Assembly (NCBI RefSeq): GCF_020564625.1
Contig: NZ_JAJBZT010000007.1
Location: 1-64,000 of the forward strand
DNA from: Leeia speluncae
GTDB taxonomy: Bacteria > Pseudomonadota > Gammaproteobacteria > Burkholderiales > Leeiaceae
Length of the DNA: 64,000 nucleotides
Direction: 5' to 3'
Each line of letters begins with the position of its first letter. Position 1 is the stretch's first letter. Below, one piece after another: positions 50,759 through 60,309 of this stretch. The position numbers were made by a program, and so were the translations under genes. The notes under the pieces were generated by a model. That model searched no databases, had not been told where the DNA came from, and saw nothing but the letters and a program-made list of their open reading frames with translations.

Positions 50759-52564
50759 ATGTTTGAGTTAAAAAAAATATCGCTAGCAATACTTACGTTA
50801 GCGATTTCGGGACAATTAACTGCTAAGCCTGTGGCGAGTTTAAAAGAAGCTGCAGAATCCGCCGTCATGACAAGTCCAGAAATATTAGCGAAATGGCATG
50901 ATTATCTTGCGACTGCAGAAGAGCAGGGCGTTGCTAAAGGTGGATTTCTACCTAAAGTAAATCTAACACTAGGTGTCGGTCGTGAAAAGCAAGTTGATCC
51001 CGGTCAAGAAGATAGAACTTATAATCGTTCTGGCGGAGCAATTAGCCTCCGCCAAATGATTTTTGATGGCTTTGCAACTAGTAACCAAGTGAAACAGTTT
51101 GGGCATGCAAAGTTAGCAAAATACTATGAATTATTGGCAACGACAGATGATATTGTTTTGCAGGTCGCTAAAGCCTATTGGGATGTGCAACGTTATCGTG
51201 AACTTGTTTCATTAGCAAAAGATAACTACGCAATTCACCGCGGTATCTTCGATCAGATTGAAGATCGAGTAAAAGCGGGTGTGGGGCGTCGAGTAGACTT
51301 AGAACAAGCCTCTGGCCGTCTGGCTTTAGCGGAATCTAATTGGTTAACAGAAGAGTCAAATCTTCATGACGTTACCGTCGTTTTTCAGCGTTTAGTTGGA
51401 GAGGTTCCTGCTGATAGTTTAGCGGATGCGCCAACTTTAGCTTCTAGACTTCCTCGGCAAGCAGACGTTCTTAATAGTGCATTCTCCCACAATCCGTCAT
51501 TTTTATCTGCGGTAGAGAATATTCGATCTGCAAGAGCGCAGTTGCAAGTAGCAAAAGCAAATAATTTACCTTCATTAGAATTTCGTGCGAATCACGATAT
51601 TACGCGCAACCAAGATGGCGTGATTGGTAAGCACAAGACCAACGTAGTCGAGTTGGTACTTAATTACAATTTGTTTAATGGCGGTTCTGATGCTGCGCGC
51701 GGACGTCAGTATTCCGAACAGTTGAATCTTGCGCTAGACCTTCGTGACAAAGCTTGTCGGGATATTCGTCAGGTCGCCTCGATTGCTTGGAATGATGTAC
51801 AGAAATTAAAAGAACAAATCGGTTATCTAGAACAGCACCAACTTTCTACCGAAAAAGCACGTGATGCATATCGTAAGCAATTTGATATCGGACAACGAAC
51901 TTTGCTAGATTTGCTGGACACAGAAAATGAGTTGTTTGATGCTAAACGTTCATTGGTAAATGCGCAGTATGATTATAAGCTAGCTGAGGCAAGGGTACTT
52001 GCCTCTGGTAGCAAGCTAATGCCCGCATTGGCATTAACACCTATTACTCGTGATGCCCCAGAAGGCGTGGATAATTCCGATAGTAATGATGCAGACCGCT
52101 ATACTTGTGGTGATCTACGGATGATTCCAGCTGTTCAACTGAACAAGGATAGCGTCGTCATTCCTAAATATGTATCCAACATTGCTCTTCCTGAAAATGC
52201 TGAAAAGCCAGTAAGTGTTAATCAGCAAGAACAGGTTAATAAATTCCTAAATGCATGGACTGCCGCTTGGAGTGCAGAAGACGTTAATGGCTATTTGGCT
52301 AGTTATGCAGATACATTTACCCCTGAAGCAGGGTTGAGCCGTGCACAATGGGAAAAACAACGCAAACAGCGTCTAACTAAATCCGGTGATATTGCTGTCA
52401 AGCTTGAAGACATTAAGATTGATATGGTTGATTCAACTCATGCAAATGCTCAGTTTATGCAAAAGTACGAGTCAAAATCATTTAAAGATGTTACACAGAA
52501 GAAGCTTGAGTTAATGCAAAAAGATGGAAAGTGGTTCATCAATAAAGAATCGCTTATTCAATAA
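50759..52564 (+). CDS. TolC-family outer membrane protein (LapE-like) fused to a C-terminal NTF2-like domain
   Basis: 601 residues. Signal peptide (cleavage near SGQLTA). Residues ~25-425 are a TolC-type outer membrane channel: two repeats with VAKAYWDVQRYRELVSLAKDN and the closing QFDIGQRTLLDLLDTENELFDAKRSLVNAQYDYKLA. About residues 490-601 form a separate domain (VNKFLNAWTAAWSAEDVNGYLASYAD, ending DGKWFINKESLIQ) of the NTF2/SnoaL-like type, found also at the end of some peptidoglycan-linked proteins. Usual TolC proteins end near 430-470. Position beside lapGD suggests secretion of a Lap-type adhesin. Confidence 0.87.
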   Translation: MFELKKISLAILTLAISGQLTAKPVASLKEAAESAVMTSPEILAKWHDYLATAEEQGVAKGGFLPKVNLTLGVGREKQVDPGQEDRTYNRSGGAISLRQMIFDGFATSNQVKQFGHAKLAKYYELLATTDDIVLQVAKAYWDVQRYRELVSLAKDNYAIHRGIFDQIEDRVKAGVGRRVDLEQASGRLALAESNWLTEESNLHDVTVVFQRLVGEVPADSLADAPTLASRLPRQADVLNSAFSHNPSFLSAVENIRSARAQLQVAKANNLPSLEFRANHDITRNQDGVIGKHKTNVVELVLNYNLFNGGSDAARGRQYSEQLNLALDLRDKACRDIRQVASIAWNDVQKLKEQIGYLEQHQLSTEKARDAYRKQFDIGQRTLLDLLDTENELFDAKRSLVNAQYDYKLAEARVLASGSKLMPALALTPITRDAPEGVDNSDSNDADRYTCGDLRMIPAVQLNKDSVVIPKYVSNIALPENAEKPVSVNQQEQVNKFLNAWTAAWSAEDVNGYLASYADTFTPEAGLSRAQWEKQRKQRLTKSGDIAVKLEDIKIDMVDSTHANAQFMQKYESKSFKDVTQKKLELMQKDGKWFINKESLIQ

Positions 52565-52581
52565 CGCGTGCTTCGTACTAT

Positions 52582-52613
52582 AAAAAAACCGCTTCTTTAA
52601 AAGCGGTTTTTTT
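52582..52613. terminator. Bidirectional terminator between TolC-type gene and mltG
   Basis: AAAAAAACCGCTT and AAGCGGTTTTTTT form a 13-base stem with loop CTTTAA. Confidence 0.92.
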
Positions 52614-52639
52614 ATTTTTAACATCCGTGATATGGCTTG

Positions 52640-53626
52640 CTACTTTTGGTACTTCGCCACCGCCTTATTGTGTGCAGCTAATGTGTCGCTAAAGATAGAG
52701 GAACCATCTCCCTTCGCTACAAAATACAGTGCTTTACTTTGTGCGGGGTGCAGTGCTGCATGAATAGATGCTTCTCCTGGTAAAGAAATTGGCGTAGGAG
52801 GTAATCCAGCTCTTGTGTACGAATTGTAAGGCGTATCTGTTTGAAGATGCTTTCTTGTTAAATTACCATTGAAACTGTCACCTAAGCCATAAATTACCGT
52901 CGGGTCTGTTTGAAGACGCATGCCAATTTTCATTCGATTATTAAACACCGCAGATATGTGTGCTCTATCTTTTGTTGCACCGGTTTCTTTTTCAATGATA
53001 GACGCAAGAATCAGTGCTTCGTAAGAAGTTTTTACCTGAACGCTTGGGTCGCGCTCATTCCATTCTTTTTGAAGTACCGTATCCATTTTTTTGTATGCTT
53101 GCTTAAATAGCGCTTCGCTACTACTACCTTTCGATATTTGATAGGTATCAGGAAAAATCATCCCTTCTAGTTTTTGATCTGCAGGTAAAGCTAGCGCTTC
53201 ACGAAGTGAATCTTCACTATCGATATTTTGCTTAATGTCTTGGTTTTTTAGAACGGTCGTGATGGCTTGCTTTAGTGTCCAGCCTTCAATAATGCGAACC
53301 GCGGTAATACTAGTTTCCCCTTTTGCTAGCTTATCTAAGAGTTGAAGCGGGGTCAGTGGTTCATCAATTTGATAAACCCCTGCTTTTAATTTGCCCGCAT
53401 CACCAGAGAATTTCGCTAACACAAGAAAGCGCCATTTATCCGGAATGATGCCTTCTTGGTAGAGTTGCTCGTTAATTGTTCGGATGCTACTTCCTTGTGT
53501 AATGGTAATTTGCTTAGGGTAGGAGGCTATCTCTAAGGGGGATTGAACAAATAAAAATAAATAGCCAGCTAACGCCGCTATAGCAAAAAAAATGATTAAA
53601 ATTAAACGTGAAAACCAACGTTTCAT
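52640..53626 (-). CDS. mltG: Endolytic murein transglycosylase MltG
   Basis: 328 residues. One N-terminal membrane anchor (about 8-27), a LysM-like segment (ITQGSSIRTINEQLYQEGII) and the YceG catalytic domain. ASIIEKETG carries the catalytic Glu; TDPTVIYGLGD, PYNSYTRAGLPPTPI and ALHPAQSKALYFVAKGDG are family hallmarks. It cuts nascent glycan chains at the inner membrane and sets their length. Its start overlaps glnD's stop by four bases. Confidence 0.93.
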   Translation of the reverse strand: MKRWFSRLILIIFFAIAALAGYLFLFVQSPLEIASYPKQITITQGSSIRTINEQLYQEGIIPDKWRFLVLAKFSGDAGKLKAGVYQIDEPLTPLQLLDKLAKGETSITAVRIIEGWTLKQAITTVLKNQDIKQNIDSEDSLREALALPADQKLEGMIFPDTYQISKGSSSEALFKQAYKKMDTVLQKEWNERDPSVQVKTSYEALILASIIEKETGATKDRAHISAVFNNRMKIGMRLQTDPTVIYGLGDSFNGNLTRKHLQTDTPYNSYTRAGLPPTPISLPGEASIHAALHPAQSKALYFVAKGDGSSIFSDTLAAHNKAVAKYQK

Positions 53627-56193
53627 CCGCGTAAAATCTCCAGTAGATCACCTTCAAGGGTAATCATTGTTTTCGGGTCGCTAAGGGCTGGGCCTGCGAT
53701 AAGGAACGTATCTTCAACTCGTTCGCCAAGGGTAGCAATTCTCGCAGAAAACACACTAATTTTGTAGCTCACTAATAGGGCCGCAACCCGAGAAAGCAGT
53801 CCTGGTCTATCGCCGGCAATAATACTCATTACATAGTAATTGCCTCTGTCATCTGGCCGAATATGCACTTGTGGAGAAATAGGGAAGTGCCTCAAGGCAC
53901 GACTCAATCTTCCTGCCGAAGGTGGCTTAACAGGTGTTTCTTCTGTTAGCGTCTTGGTGAGGTCGTACTCCAAAAGACTAATCAAATCTCTGTAATGTTC
54001 TGCCGTGTCTGCTGGGGGCAATACTCTAAATGTATCTAATGCATAACCATGTTTGGTGGTGAAAATTTTGGCATTAACAATATTAAAGCGACTCTTTTCA
54101 AACTGAGCACAAATACGCGCAAACAAGTCTTGCTGATCCGGCATGTAAATTAATACCTGCAGGCCTTCGCCACTATTATCCAATCGAACTTTGACAACTG
54201 GTGTTGGTGTTTCTGTTCTAAAAAATAGCATACGTGCATGCCAAGCAATTTCTTGCTCATCATGTCGCAAGAAATAAACTGTATTGAGTTGCGACCACAG
54301 TTGCTTTGGTTTTTCATCATCAATTGCATAGAGGCGAATAAGCTTTAAGGCCTCTTCTTGGCGTTCTTCTACATAGTTAGTTGCAGTTTCTGTGCTGCCT
54401 AATCGGCGTCGAGTAGACTGGTAAAGGTCTTCCAGTAACTTGCCTTTCCAGCCATTCCAAACTTTTGGACTAGTTCCCCTAATATCTGCCACGGTCAGTA
54501 GATAGAGTGCGGTTAAACAGCGTTCTGTCCCCACTAACTTGGCAAAGCTATCAATCACTTCAGGATCGGTTGTATCTTGTTTCTGAGCGATTTGAGACAT
54601 TGTTAAATGGTTTTCCACTAACCAAGAAACTAGCTCACAGCCTTCTTCATCAAATCCATGTTGCTTTGCAAATCGATATGCATCCACCTTGCCTAGCTGG
54701 GAGTGGTCTCCACCACGCCCTTTGGCGATGTCATGAAATAAGCCCGCTAGATACAATAGTTCTGGTTGTTCGAAGTCCAGCATTAGGCGACTGCAAAAAG
54801 GGTATTCATGATTGAAGTCTGCAATCGCAAAACGGCGTAGGTTTCGTACCACCATCAAAATATGTTCATCTACCGTATATACATGAAATAAATCATGCTG
54901 CATTTGTCCGACTATTCTTCCAAATGCAGGGATGTATTTACCTAGCAAACCTAGTTGGTTCATCTGTCTAAATACGGTTGTTTGTCCCCTCGGTGCTGAC
55001 AGAATTTTAATGAATAACTGCTTGTTGTATTCGTTGTTTCGGAAACTATTGTTAATTTTGCTGCGGGCATGCCAGAGCGCGCGAAGTAACTCACTAGACC
55101 AACCTTCTAATTGAGGATTGGTTTGGAATAAATAAAAGGCTTCTAAAATAGCATTTGGCGTATGGTCGAATAGGGCGGGGTCTCTTAGAGTGAGATGCCC
55201 TTCAGACATTGCAAAACGTTCATTGATCGCAATGCTTTCTACGCTATTAGGTGTGAATATTTCGCTTTTTAAGCGTTGTACTAGCATTTGGTTTAGCTGA
55301 CGTATCGTACGAGCGGCACGGTAGTAGGCTTGCATTAACTGCTCAGAGGCTCTTTTTCTAGGGTGATCTTCTAATGAAAAGCGTTTTGCGAGTGTGCCTT
55401 GAAGATCATAAATTAACCGGTCTTCACGTCTATTCGCCGTTTCGTGCAGCGCAATCCGAATGGCCTGTAATACTCTCTCGGCTCGTTTCAATAAACGGAC
55501 TTCTAGAGAAGAAATAAACCCTCTTTTACTTAGGTCATCCCAGTCATTTCCAAACCCGCAGGCGTGGGCAACCCATGTCAATACATGTAAATCCCTTAAC
55601 CCGCCGGGGCTTTCTTTGATATTGGGTTCGAGGTTATTCGATACGCCAAAATATTTGGCATGTCGTTGTTGTTGCTCAAGTAGCTTCGCTTCAAAAAATA
55701 GCTTAGGATCAAATACTGCTTTTTGTTGATCAAGGAAGGTGTGAAATGTTTGCTCATCTCCAACAAGTAAGCGCGCTTCAGACATGCTAGTTTGAACCGT
55801 AATATCGGTTTCGCTTTCTTGAATGCATTCTTTTAAAGTTCGGACGCTGTGTCCAACCTCTAGCCCAATATCCCAAAGTAAATGAATAAAAGCTTCAACT
55901 TTTTGGTTGTCTTCTTCTGATGCATCCTCTGCAACCAAAATTAGCAGGTCAATGTCTGAAAACGGATAAAGTTGGCCGCGTCCATAGCCACCCACAGCTA
56001 TTAGCAAAGATGCCTCAGGCATGGATTGCCTTGCCCATAGCGTCTGTAGCAGTTGGTCTACTAATTTGCTTTGTGCTGCTAGTCTTGTGTTTGGTCTACT
56101 GGTGAAATCATAGGTCTCGCTAATTTTTTGTTTTTCTTGGCGAATCCAGTCCCTTAATGGGGTGATTTCTGTTGGGAGGTTGCTCACATTCAT
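53623..56193 (-). CDS. glnD: Bifunctional PII uridylyltransferase/uridylyl-removing enzyme
   Basis: 856 residues. Nucleotidyltransferase motif GGYGRGQLYPFSDID at 68-82; HD domain with GLFHDIAKGRGGDHS; two C-terminal ACT domains (about 690-760 and 800-856). It uridylylates and deuridylylates PII according to glutamine. The start at 56193 has AAGG seven bases upstream; a frame extending to 56286 adds 31 residues without family match. Translationally coupled to mltG by an ATGA overlap, an uncommon neighbour for glnD. Confidence 0.94.
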   Translation of the reverse strand: MNVSNLPTEITPLRDWIRQEKQKISETYDFTSRPNTRLAAQSKLVDQLLQTLWARQSMPEASLLIAVGGYGRGQLYPFSDIDLLILVAEDASEEDNQKVEAFIHLLWDIGLEVGHSVRTLKECIQESETDITVQTSMSEARLLVGDEQTFHTFLDQQKAVFDPKLFFEAKLLEQQQRHAKYFGVSNNLEPNIKESPGGLRDLHVLTWVAHACGFGNDWDDLSKRGFISSLEVRLLKRAERVLQAIRIALHETANRREDRLIYDLQGTLAKRFSLEDHPRKRASEQLMQAYYRAARTIRQLNQMLVQRLKSEIFTPNSVESIAINERFAMSEGHLTLRDPALFDHTPNAILEAFYLFQTNPQLEGWSSELLRALWHARSKINNSFRNNEYNKQLFIKILSAPRGQTTVFRQMNQLGLLGKYIPAFGRIVGQMQHDLFHVYTVDEHILMVVRNLRRFAIADFNHEYPFCSRLMLDFEQPELLYLAGLFHDIAKGRGGDHSQLGKVDAYRFAKQHGFDEEGCELVSWLVENHLTMSQIAQKQDTTDPEVIDSFAKLVGTERCLTALYLLTVADIRGTSPKVWNGWKGKLLEDLYQSTRRRLGSTETATNYVEERQEEALKLIRLYAIDDEKPKQLWSQLNTVYFLRHDEQEIAWHARMLFFRTETPTPVVKVRLDNSGEGLQVLIYMPDQQDLFARICAQFEKSRFNIVNAKIFTTKHGYALDTFRVLPPADTAEHYRDLISLLEYDLTKTLTEETPVKPPSAGRLSRALRHFPISPQVHIRPDDRGNYYVMSIIAGDRPGLLSRVAALLVSYKISVFSARIATLGERVEDTFLIAGPALSDPKTMITLEGDLLEILRG

Positions 56194-56381
56194 GTTGTAA
56201 CCTTTTTTTATGGCTAATTCAGTGTAGGTACGAGCTAATGTGGTGTTTGCTTGCCCTGCAAGGCAATTGCAATCCATAGTTTCCAAGAAATTGAGCGAAA
56301 GGGAAAGTACAAAATGGAGTTGTACAAACGAAAACAGAACTACATTTCTGTAGTGTTGTTTCTAAAGAAAAGATCAGTACA

Positions 56382-56426
56382 GTTAAAATAAAAAAGCCAG
56401 CATAAAGCTGGCTTTTTTATTTTAAC
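56382..56426. terminator. 20-base perfect stem terminator for the tRNA-Asn operon
   Basis: Arms at 56382-56401 and 56407-56426 pair perfectly around ATAAA; each strand ends in an A/T-rich run after GCTGGC. It begins one base after the last tRNA in transcription order and can also act on plus-strand transcripts. Confidence 0.9.
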
Positions 56427-56427
56427 T

Positions 56428-56503
56428 TGGCTCCCCGACCTGGGCTCGAACCAGGGACCTGCGGATTAACAGTCCGTCGCTCTACCGACTGAGCTATCAG
56501 GGA
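56428..56503 (-). tRNA. tRNA-Asn (GTT), copy 3 in transcription order
   Basis: 76 bases with encoded CCA. Minus strand has the anticodon loop CTGTTAA (anticodon GTT), TTCGAGC T-loop and an acceptor stem TCCCTGA/TCGGGGA. Identical to the other two copies. Confidence 0.97.
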
Positions 56504-56539
56504 ATTGGACAGGCACACTGTCATGAATGGCGATTTGTT

Positions 56540-56615
56540 TGGCTCCCCGACCTGGGCTCGAACCAGGGACCTGCGGATTAACAGTCCGTCGCTCTACCGA
56601 CTGAGCTATCAGGGA
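56540..56615 (-). tRNA. tRNA-Asn (GTT), copy 2
   Basis: Identical 76-base sequence including CCA; 36 bases from copy 3. Confidence 0.97.
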
Positions 56616-56638
56616 TCTACACAAATCTAATTTTTTCT

Positions 56639-56714
56639 TGGCTCCCCGACCTGGGCTCGAACCAGGGACCTGCGGATTAACAGTCCGTCGCTCTACCGAC
56701 TGAGCTATCAGGGA
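56639..56714 (-). tRNA. tRNA-Asn (GTT), copy 1
   Basis: Identical 76-base sequence including CCA; 23 bases from copy 2 and nearest to the promoter. Confidence 0.97.
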
Positions 56715-56728
56715 ACAAGAGAAACGAG

Positions 56729-56757
56729 ATAATATAGATGTTGAAAAAGAAGATCAA
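56729..56757 (-). promoter_or_regulatory. Promoter of the tRNA-Asn cluster
   Basis: Minus strand TTGATC (56757-56752), 17 bases, TATTAT (56734-56729), placed 15 bases before the first tRNA. Confidence 0.65.
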
Positions 56758-56846
56758 GCCCTAAAGGCTAAAAAATGCAAAAAAACTAATCATCTGCTTA
56801 ATATTCTCGCAGTTTAGATGTGAATTGCGCAAAACTTATACAATCG

Positions 56847-58511
56847 TTAATGTTTGCCTGATCGCCAGATTGAAAAAACAATCCACATACTATTTAGCAT
56901 TGCGATGATAAATGCAAAGAATCCTAGCGTTTTTGGCCCACCAGGGACAGTCATCGCAATTGAGGACCCAATAATTAATGCGGCAGTAACGATACCTAAG
57001 GTTAAACGGTTTGCACTTTTATCTAACTGATGCCCAAAGTGATCAAGACGTTTCAAATCAAGATCAATTTTGACATTACCGCGCCGTATTTCTTTGACTA
57101 ATTTAGCAATGTCTTTAGGTAGTCCAGATAATAAGCCGGCAACCTCTTTTAAACCGTGTTTTCCTTTTTGCCAAAGTGCTTCTGGCTTGTATCTAGCTAT
57201 AATCACTTGCTTAACAAAAGGGGTGAGATGCTCAACCATCCTGAAGTTAGGGTCTAACTGCCTTCCAAGACCTTCTAAGGTGATTAATGCCTTGAATAAT
57301 AGGGTCATGTCAGCGGGGAGGGCGATGCCGTGATCACGCATGATCGTGACAATATCGCCTAGTAATGTGGAGATTCGAATGTCTTTTAAGGCAACATGTT
57401 CATAATTAAATATAAATTCACTGATATCACCAGCAAGCAACTCATCATCAACGCCGCCACCATCTACCCATTCTTGCAGTACATCTGCAATCGAATATGC
57501 GTCTCTACTAGCCAAAGCTGCTAGTAGATCGACAATTTGATCCCGTCTTTGTTTTGATAGCCAACCCACCATCCCAAAATCAATAAAAGCTATTTGATTG
57601 TCTGGTAAGTAAAAGACATTGCCCGGATGTGGGTCCGCATGAAAGTAACCATCTATTAAAATCATTTTTAATACGGCATCTGCACCCCGAGAGGCGAGAA
57701 TTTTTCGATCTAAGCCGTTGACTTCAATTTCTTGTAAGTGATTACCAGGAATACCAATAATTAAGTCTTGGACATTCACGCTTTCACTGGTTAACTCCCA
57801 ATGAACTCGTGGTACTTTGACCGTTTCATCTATTGCGAAATTTTTCGCAAAGCGTTCCATGTTTCTTGCTTCCGCAGCAAGATCTAGCTCTCTTTTTAAG
57901 GACTTAGCAAATTGCTCCACAATTTGCTGTGGACGGTAGCGGCGAACTTCAGGAAATTCTAATTCTATTAATTGCGCCATATACCCCAAAATGCGCAAAT
58001 CTGCGTCTATCTTGGGTCTAATGTTTGGACGTCTGATTTTGACGACGACATCTGTGCCATTTTGTAACTTTGCTAAATGAACCTGTGCTATTGAACCTGA
58101 GCCAATTGGTGTTGGATCAAAAAAAGAAAAAACATGCTCAGGGCTTGCGCCTAAAGCTTTGGTTAATTCTTCTTGTAAATGCTCATATGGTACTGAAGGG
58201 ACATGGCTTTGGAGTTTTTCAAACTCAAGGATCCAGTCTTCTGAAAATAAGTCTGCTCTCGTTGCTAACACTTGCCCAAGTTTAACGAAGGTTGGTCCTA
58301 ATTCTTCTAGTGCTTTGCGTAATCTAACCGGAGCTTCTAAGTGTGGTGTATCTGATTTCGTGGGGATGTGTAAAAACTGTCCTGCGCGCTCTAATGCAGA
58401 GGTAACGCCTAGCTTACGTAGAAAATCGCCCATTCCATAACGAATTAAAATAGTGCTGACTTCTCGTAATCTGGGAAGATCGCGCATCGCGCTCAATGTT
58501 TCTCTTAGCAT
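56847..58511 (-). CDS. ABC1/UbiB-family atypical kinase
   Basis: 554 residues. Family motifs: TFVKLGQVLATRADL (KxGQ), IGSGSIAQVHLA (Ala-rich loop), VVVKIRRPNI (Lys), HADPHPGNVFYL and AFIDFGMVGWL (catalytic and metal loop). Two C-terminal membrane spans (about 500-548) are as in UbiB. UbiB supports ubiquinone synthesis, probably as an ATPase. No ubiE or ubiJ is adjacent, so this may be a second ABC1 member rather than the canonical UbiB. Confidence 0.87.
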   Translation of the reverse strand: MLRETLSAMRDLPRLREVSTILIRYGMGDFLRKLGVTSALERAGQFLHIPTKSDTPHLEAPVRLRKALEELGPTFVKLGQVLATRADLFSEDWILEFEKLQSHVPSVPYEHLQEELTKALGASPEHVFSFFDPTPIGSGSIAQVHLAKLQNGTDVVVKIRRPNIRPKIDADLRILGYMAQLIELEFPEVRRYRPQQIVEQFAKSLKRELDLAAEARNMERFAKNFAIDETVKVPRVHWELTSESVNVQDLIIGIPGNHLQEIEVNGLDRKILASRGADAVLKMILIDGYFHADPHPGNVFYLPDNQIAFIDFGMVGWLSKQRRDQIVDLLAALASRDAYSIADVLQEWVDGGGVDDELLAGDISEFIFNYEHVALKDIRISTLLGDIVTIMRDHGIALPADMTLLFKALITLEGLGRQLDPNFRMVEHLTPFVKQVIIARYKPEALWQKGKHGLKEVAGLLSGLPKDIAKLVKEIRRGNVKIDLDLKRLDHFGHQLDKSANRLTLGIVTAALIIGSSIAMTVPGGPKTLGFFAFIIAMLNSMWIVFSIWRSGKH

Positions 58512-58721
58512 GCAATATCCGTGTAATTAGCATTGTGTTGGACTGTTTCTAGTATGGCACAACTAGGAAACTTTTATCCCTTTTGATGTACAAATGAGAT
58601 TCGTATTTATTTAGAATAATTTGACTAGCATTCGTTCAATACGATTGCATAAATGTAAAAACTTTGATCTATCTAAACCTTTATGCTTTACAACATTCTT
58701 TTACTCAATTAAAGTGCATGA

Positions 58722-59306
58722 ATGAAAAAAATCTACCTAATGCTAAGTGCTTGTTTACTATTAAATTTCGGCGCAGCGACGGCAGATGAAGATCCTCTGA
58801 CTCAGTTGATTTTCAATAATGTCTTGTCACCAGCTTCTAACCTATCTTCAAACGATAATGGTCGGGCTGATGTAGCTGACGGAAAACCAGCAAAAGTTAC
58901 CGGTGATAGAGTTAACTCTGATGATTTGTTAATGAGTGCGCTATCGCTAATCGGTATTCAATATAAATTTGGTGGCAATACGCCTGAAACTGGCTTTGAT
59001 TGCAGCGGATTTGTTCGCTATGTATTTAGTCAGTCAGTTGGTATTGCGTTGCCAAGAAGTGCTGCTGAAATTAGTAACATTGGCAAAAATGTGAACCGTG
59101 ATGAATTGCAACCAGGTGATCTAGTATTCTTCAATACAATGAAGCGTGCGTTTTCACATGTTGGTATTTACATGGGTAATGGCAAATTTATTCACTCGCC
59201 TCGGACCGGTTCTGCAGTTCAGGTGGTGGATATGGGTCAGTCTTATTGGCGTGCCCGATTTGATGGTGCTAGACGAATTAGTAAGTCACCAACCGTCAAA
59301 CAATAA
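58722..59306 (+). CDS. NlpC/P60 (C40) cell-wall peptidase
   Basis: 194 residues. Signal peptide (cleavage near GAATA). Catalytic domain from about residue 65: Cys in GFDCSGFVRYVF, His in FSHVGIYMGNG and third polar residue (His) in KFIHSPR. Such enzymes cleave peptide bonds of peptidoglycan stems. No SH3 or LysM domain, so it is the minimal secreted form. No clear Shine-Dalgarno. Terminator follows. Confidence 0.9.
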   Translation: MKKIYLMLSACLLLNFGAATADEDPLTQLIFNNVLSPASNLSSNDNGRADVADGKPAKVTGDRVNSDDLLMSALSLIGIQYKFGGNTPETGFDCSGFVRYVFSQSVGIALPRSAAEISNIGKNVNRDELQPGDLVFFNTMKRAFSHVGIYMGNGKFIHSPRTGSAVQVVDMGQSYWRARFDGARRISKSPTVKQ

Positions 59307-59321
59307 TCTACACGTTAGTGC

Positions 59322-59365
59322 TAGATAAAAAATAAGCCCGCAATAGCGGGCTTATTTTTTATCTA
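59322..59365. terminator. Bidirectional terminator between NlpC/P60 gene and folE2
   Basis: Two perfect 20-base arms with loop AATA; GCCCGC/GCGGGC core flanked by A6/T6 runs. Confidence 0.95.
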
Positions 59366-59377
59366 AAGCAATAATGA

Positions 59378-60175
59378 TTAAGCGAGTTTGTCATGCTCAA
59401 TCAATGCATAAGCTGAGTGATTGTGAATCGATTCGAAGTTTTCAGATTCAACGACATAAGCATCGATGCGAGTTTCAGCGTTTAATTGGGCTGCAACGTC
59501 TCTTACCATGTCTTCAACAAATTTTGGATTATCGTAAGCACGCTCGGTAACGAATTTTTCATCTGGGCGTTTTAATAAACCATATAGCTGACAAGACGCT
59601 TGGTTTTCTACGATATCAATAATATCTTCAATCCAAACAGTCGTATTGGTTGTTGCACTCACCGTTACATGTGAGCGTTGATTGTGTGCGCCATAGTCAG
59701 AAATCTTTTTCGAGCATGGGCAAAGGCTAGTTACTGGAACAAGTACTTTGATGGTGAAACGATATTCGCCATTTTTTACTTCACCACGGAATGTAACATC
59801 GTAGTCGAGCAAGCTTTCCACACCAGATACAGGTGCTTTTTTGTTTACAAAGTACGGAAAAGACATTTCCACATAGCCAGACTCTGCTTCTAGTCTAACA
59901 ACCATTTCGCGTAGCATTGGCTCAAAGTTTTCAACAGTAATTTCACGTTCTCTGCTATTTAAAATCTCAACAAAGCGTGACATGTGTGTACCTTTAAAAT
60001 GCTGCGGTAGATGCACATACATGTTGAAGGTTGCAATACTGTGCTGAATACCACCGGTACGGTCAGCTAGTTTTACTGGATGGCGAATAGACTTAATACC
60101 GACTTTATTAATCGCAATATTGCGTGTATCAATGCTATTTTGAACGTCTTCAATTGGCTTCTTGCTGTCGCTCAT
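59378..60175 (-). CDS. folE2: GTP cyclohydrolase FolE2 (GCYH-IB)
   Basis: 265 residues. [20 protein letters not shown] carries the metal-binding Cys and the family signature. It makes dihydroneopterin triphosphate for folate (and queuosine-type) synthesis and can use metals other than zinc, unlike FolE. AAGGA lies six bases before the ATG at 60175; an extension to 60196 is not used. It follows dxs on the same strand by 134 bases. Confidence 0.94.
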   Translation of the reverse strand: MSDSKKPIEDVQNSIDTRNIAINKVGIKSIRHPVKLADRTGGIQHSIATFNMYVHLPQHFKGTHMSRFVEILNSREREITVENFEPMLREMVVRLEAESGYVEMSFPYFVNKKAPVSGVESLLDYDVTFRGEVKNGEYRFTIKVLVPVTSLCPCSKKISDYGAHNQRSHVTVSATTNTTVWIEDIIDIVENQASCQLYGLLKRPDEKFVTERAYDNPKFVEDMVRDVAAQLNAETRIDAYVVESENFESIHNHSAYALIEHDKLA

Positions 60176-60261
60176 GACAATCCTTGTGCTGGTCATTCTG
60201 GGTAAGCTCGCGAAGAATACCCGAGTAAATTAATTGGTTATTACGTATTCTACATGAATGT

Positions 60262-60292
60262 GTTGTTGAAACAATCGAAAATTTCGAACAAC
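60262..60292. promoter_or_regulatory. Palindromic element upstream of folE2
   Basis: TCGAAAATTTCGA at 60275-60287 is a perfect 13-base palindrome, flanked by GTTGTT (60262-60267) and AACAAC (60287-60292). It may be an operator; it does not match the usual Zur palindrome well. Confidence 0.35.
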
Positions 60293-60309
60293 TTAGTAGA
60301 AAAAAACTA

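Noticed and set aside
56428..56714. Three near-identical repeats with short spacers, CRISPR-like at first sight
   Set aside because: Each unit folds as a tRNA-Asn with anticodon GTT and encoded CCA; the spacers are not uniform and there are only three units.
57836..57856. TTGCGAAATTTTTCGCAA inside the UbiB-family gene as another copy of the shared motif
   Set aside because: It lies within coding sequence, differs at the ATTG end, and is far from the catabolic island.
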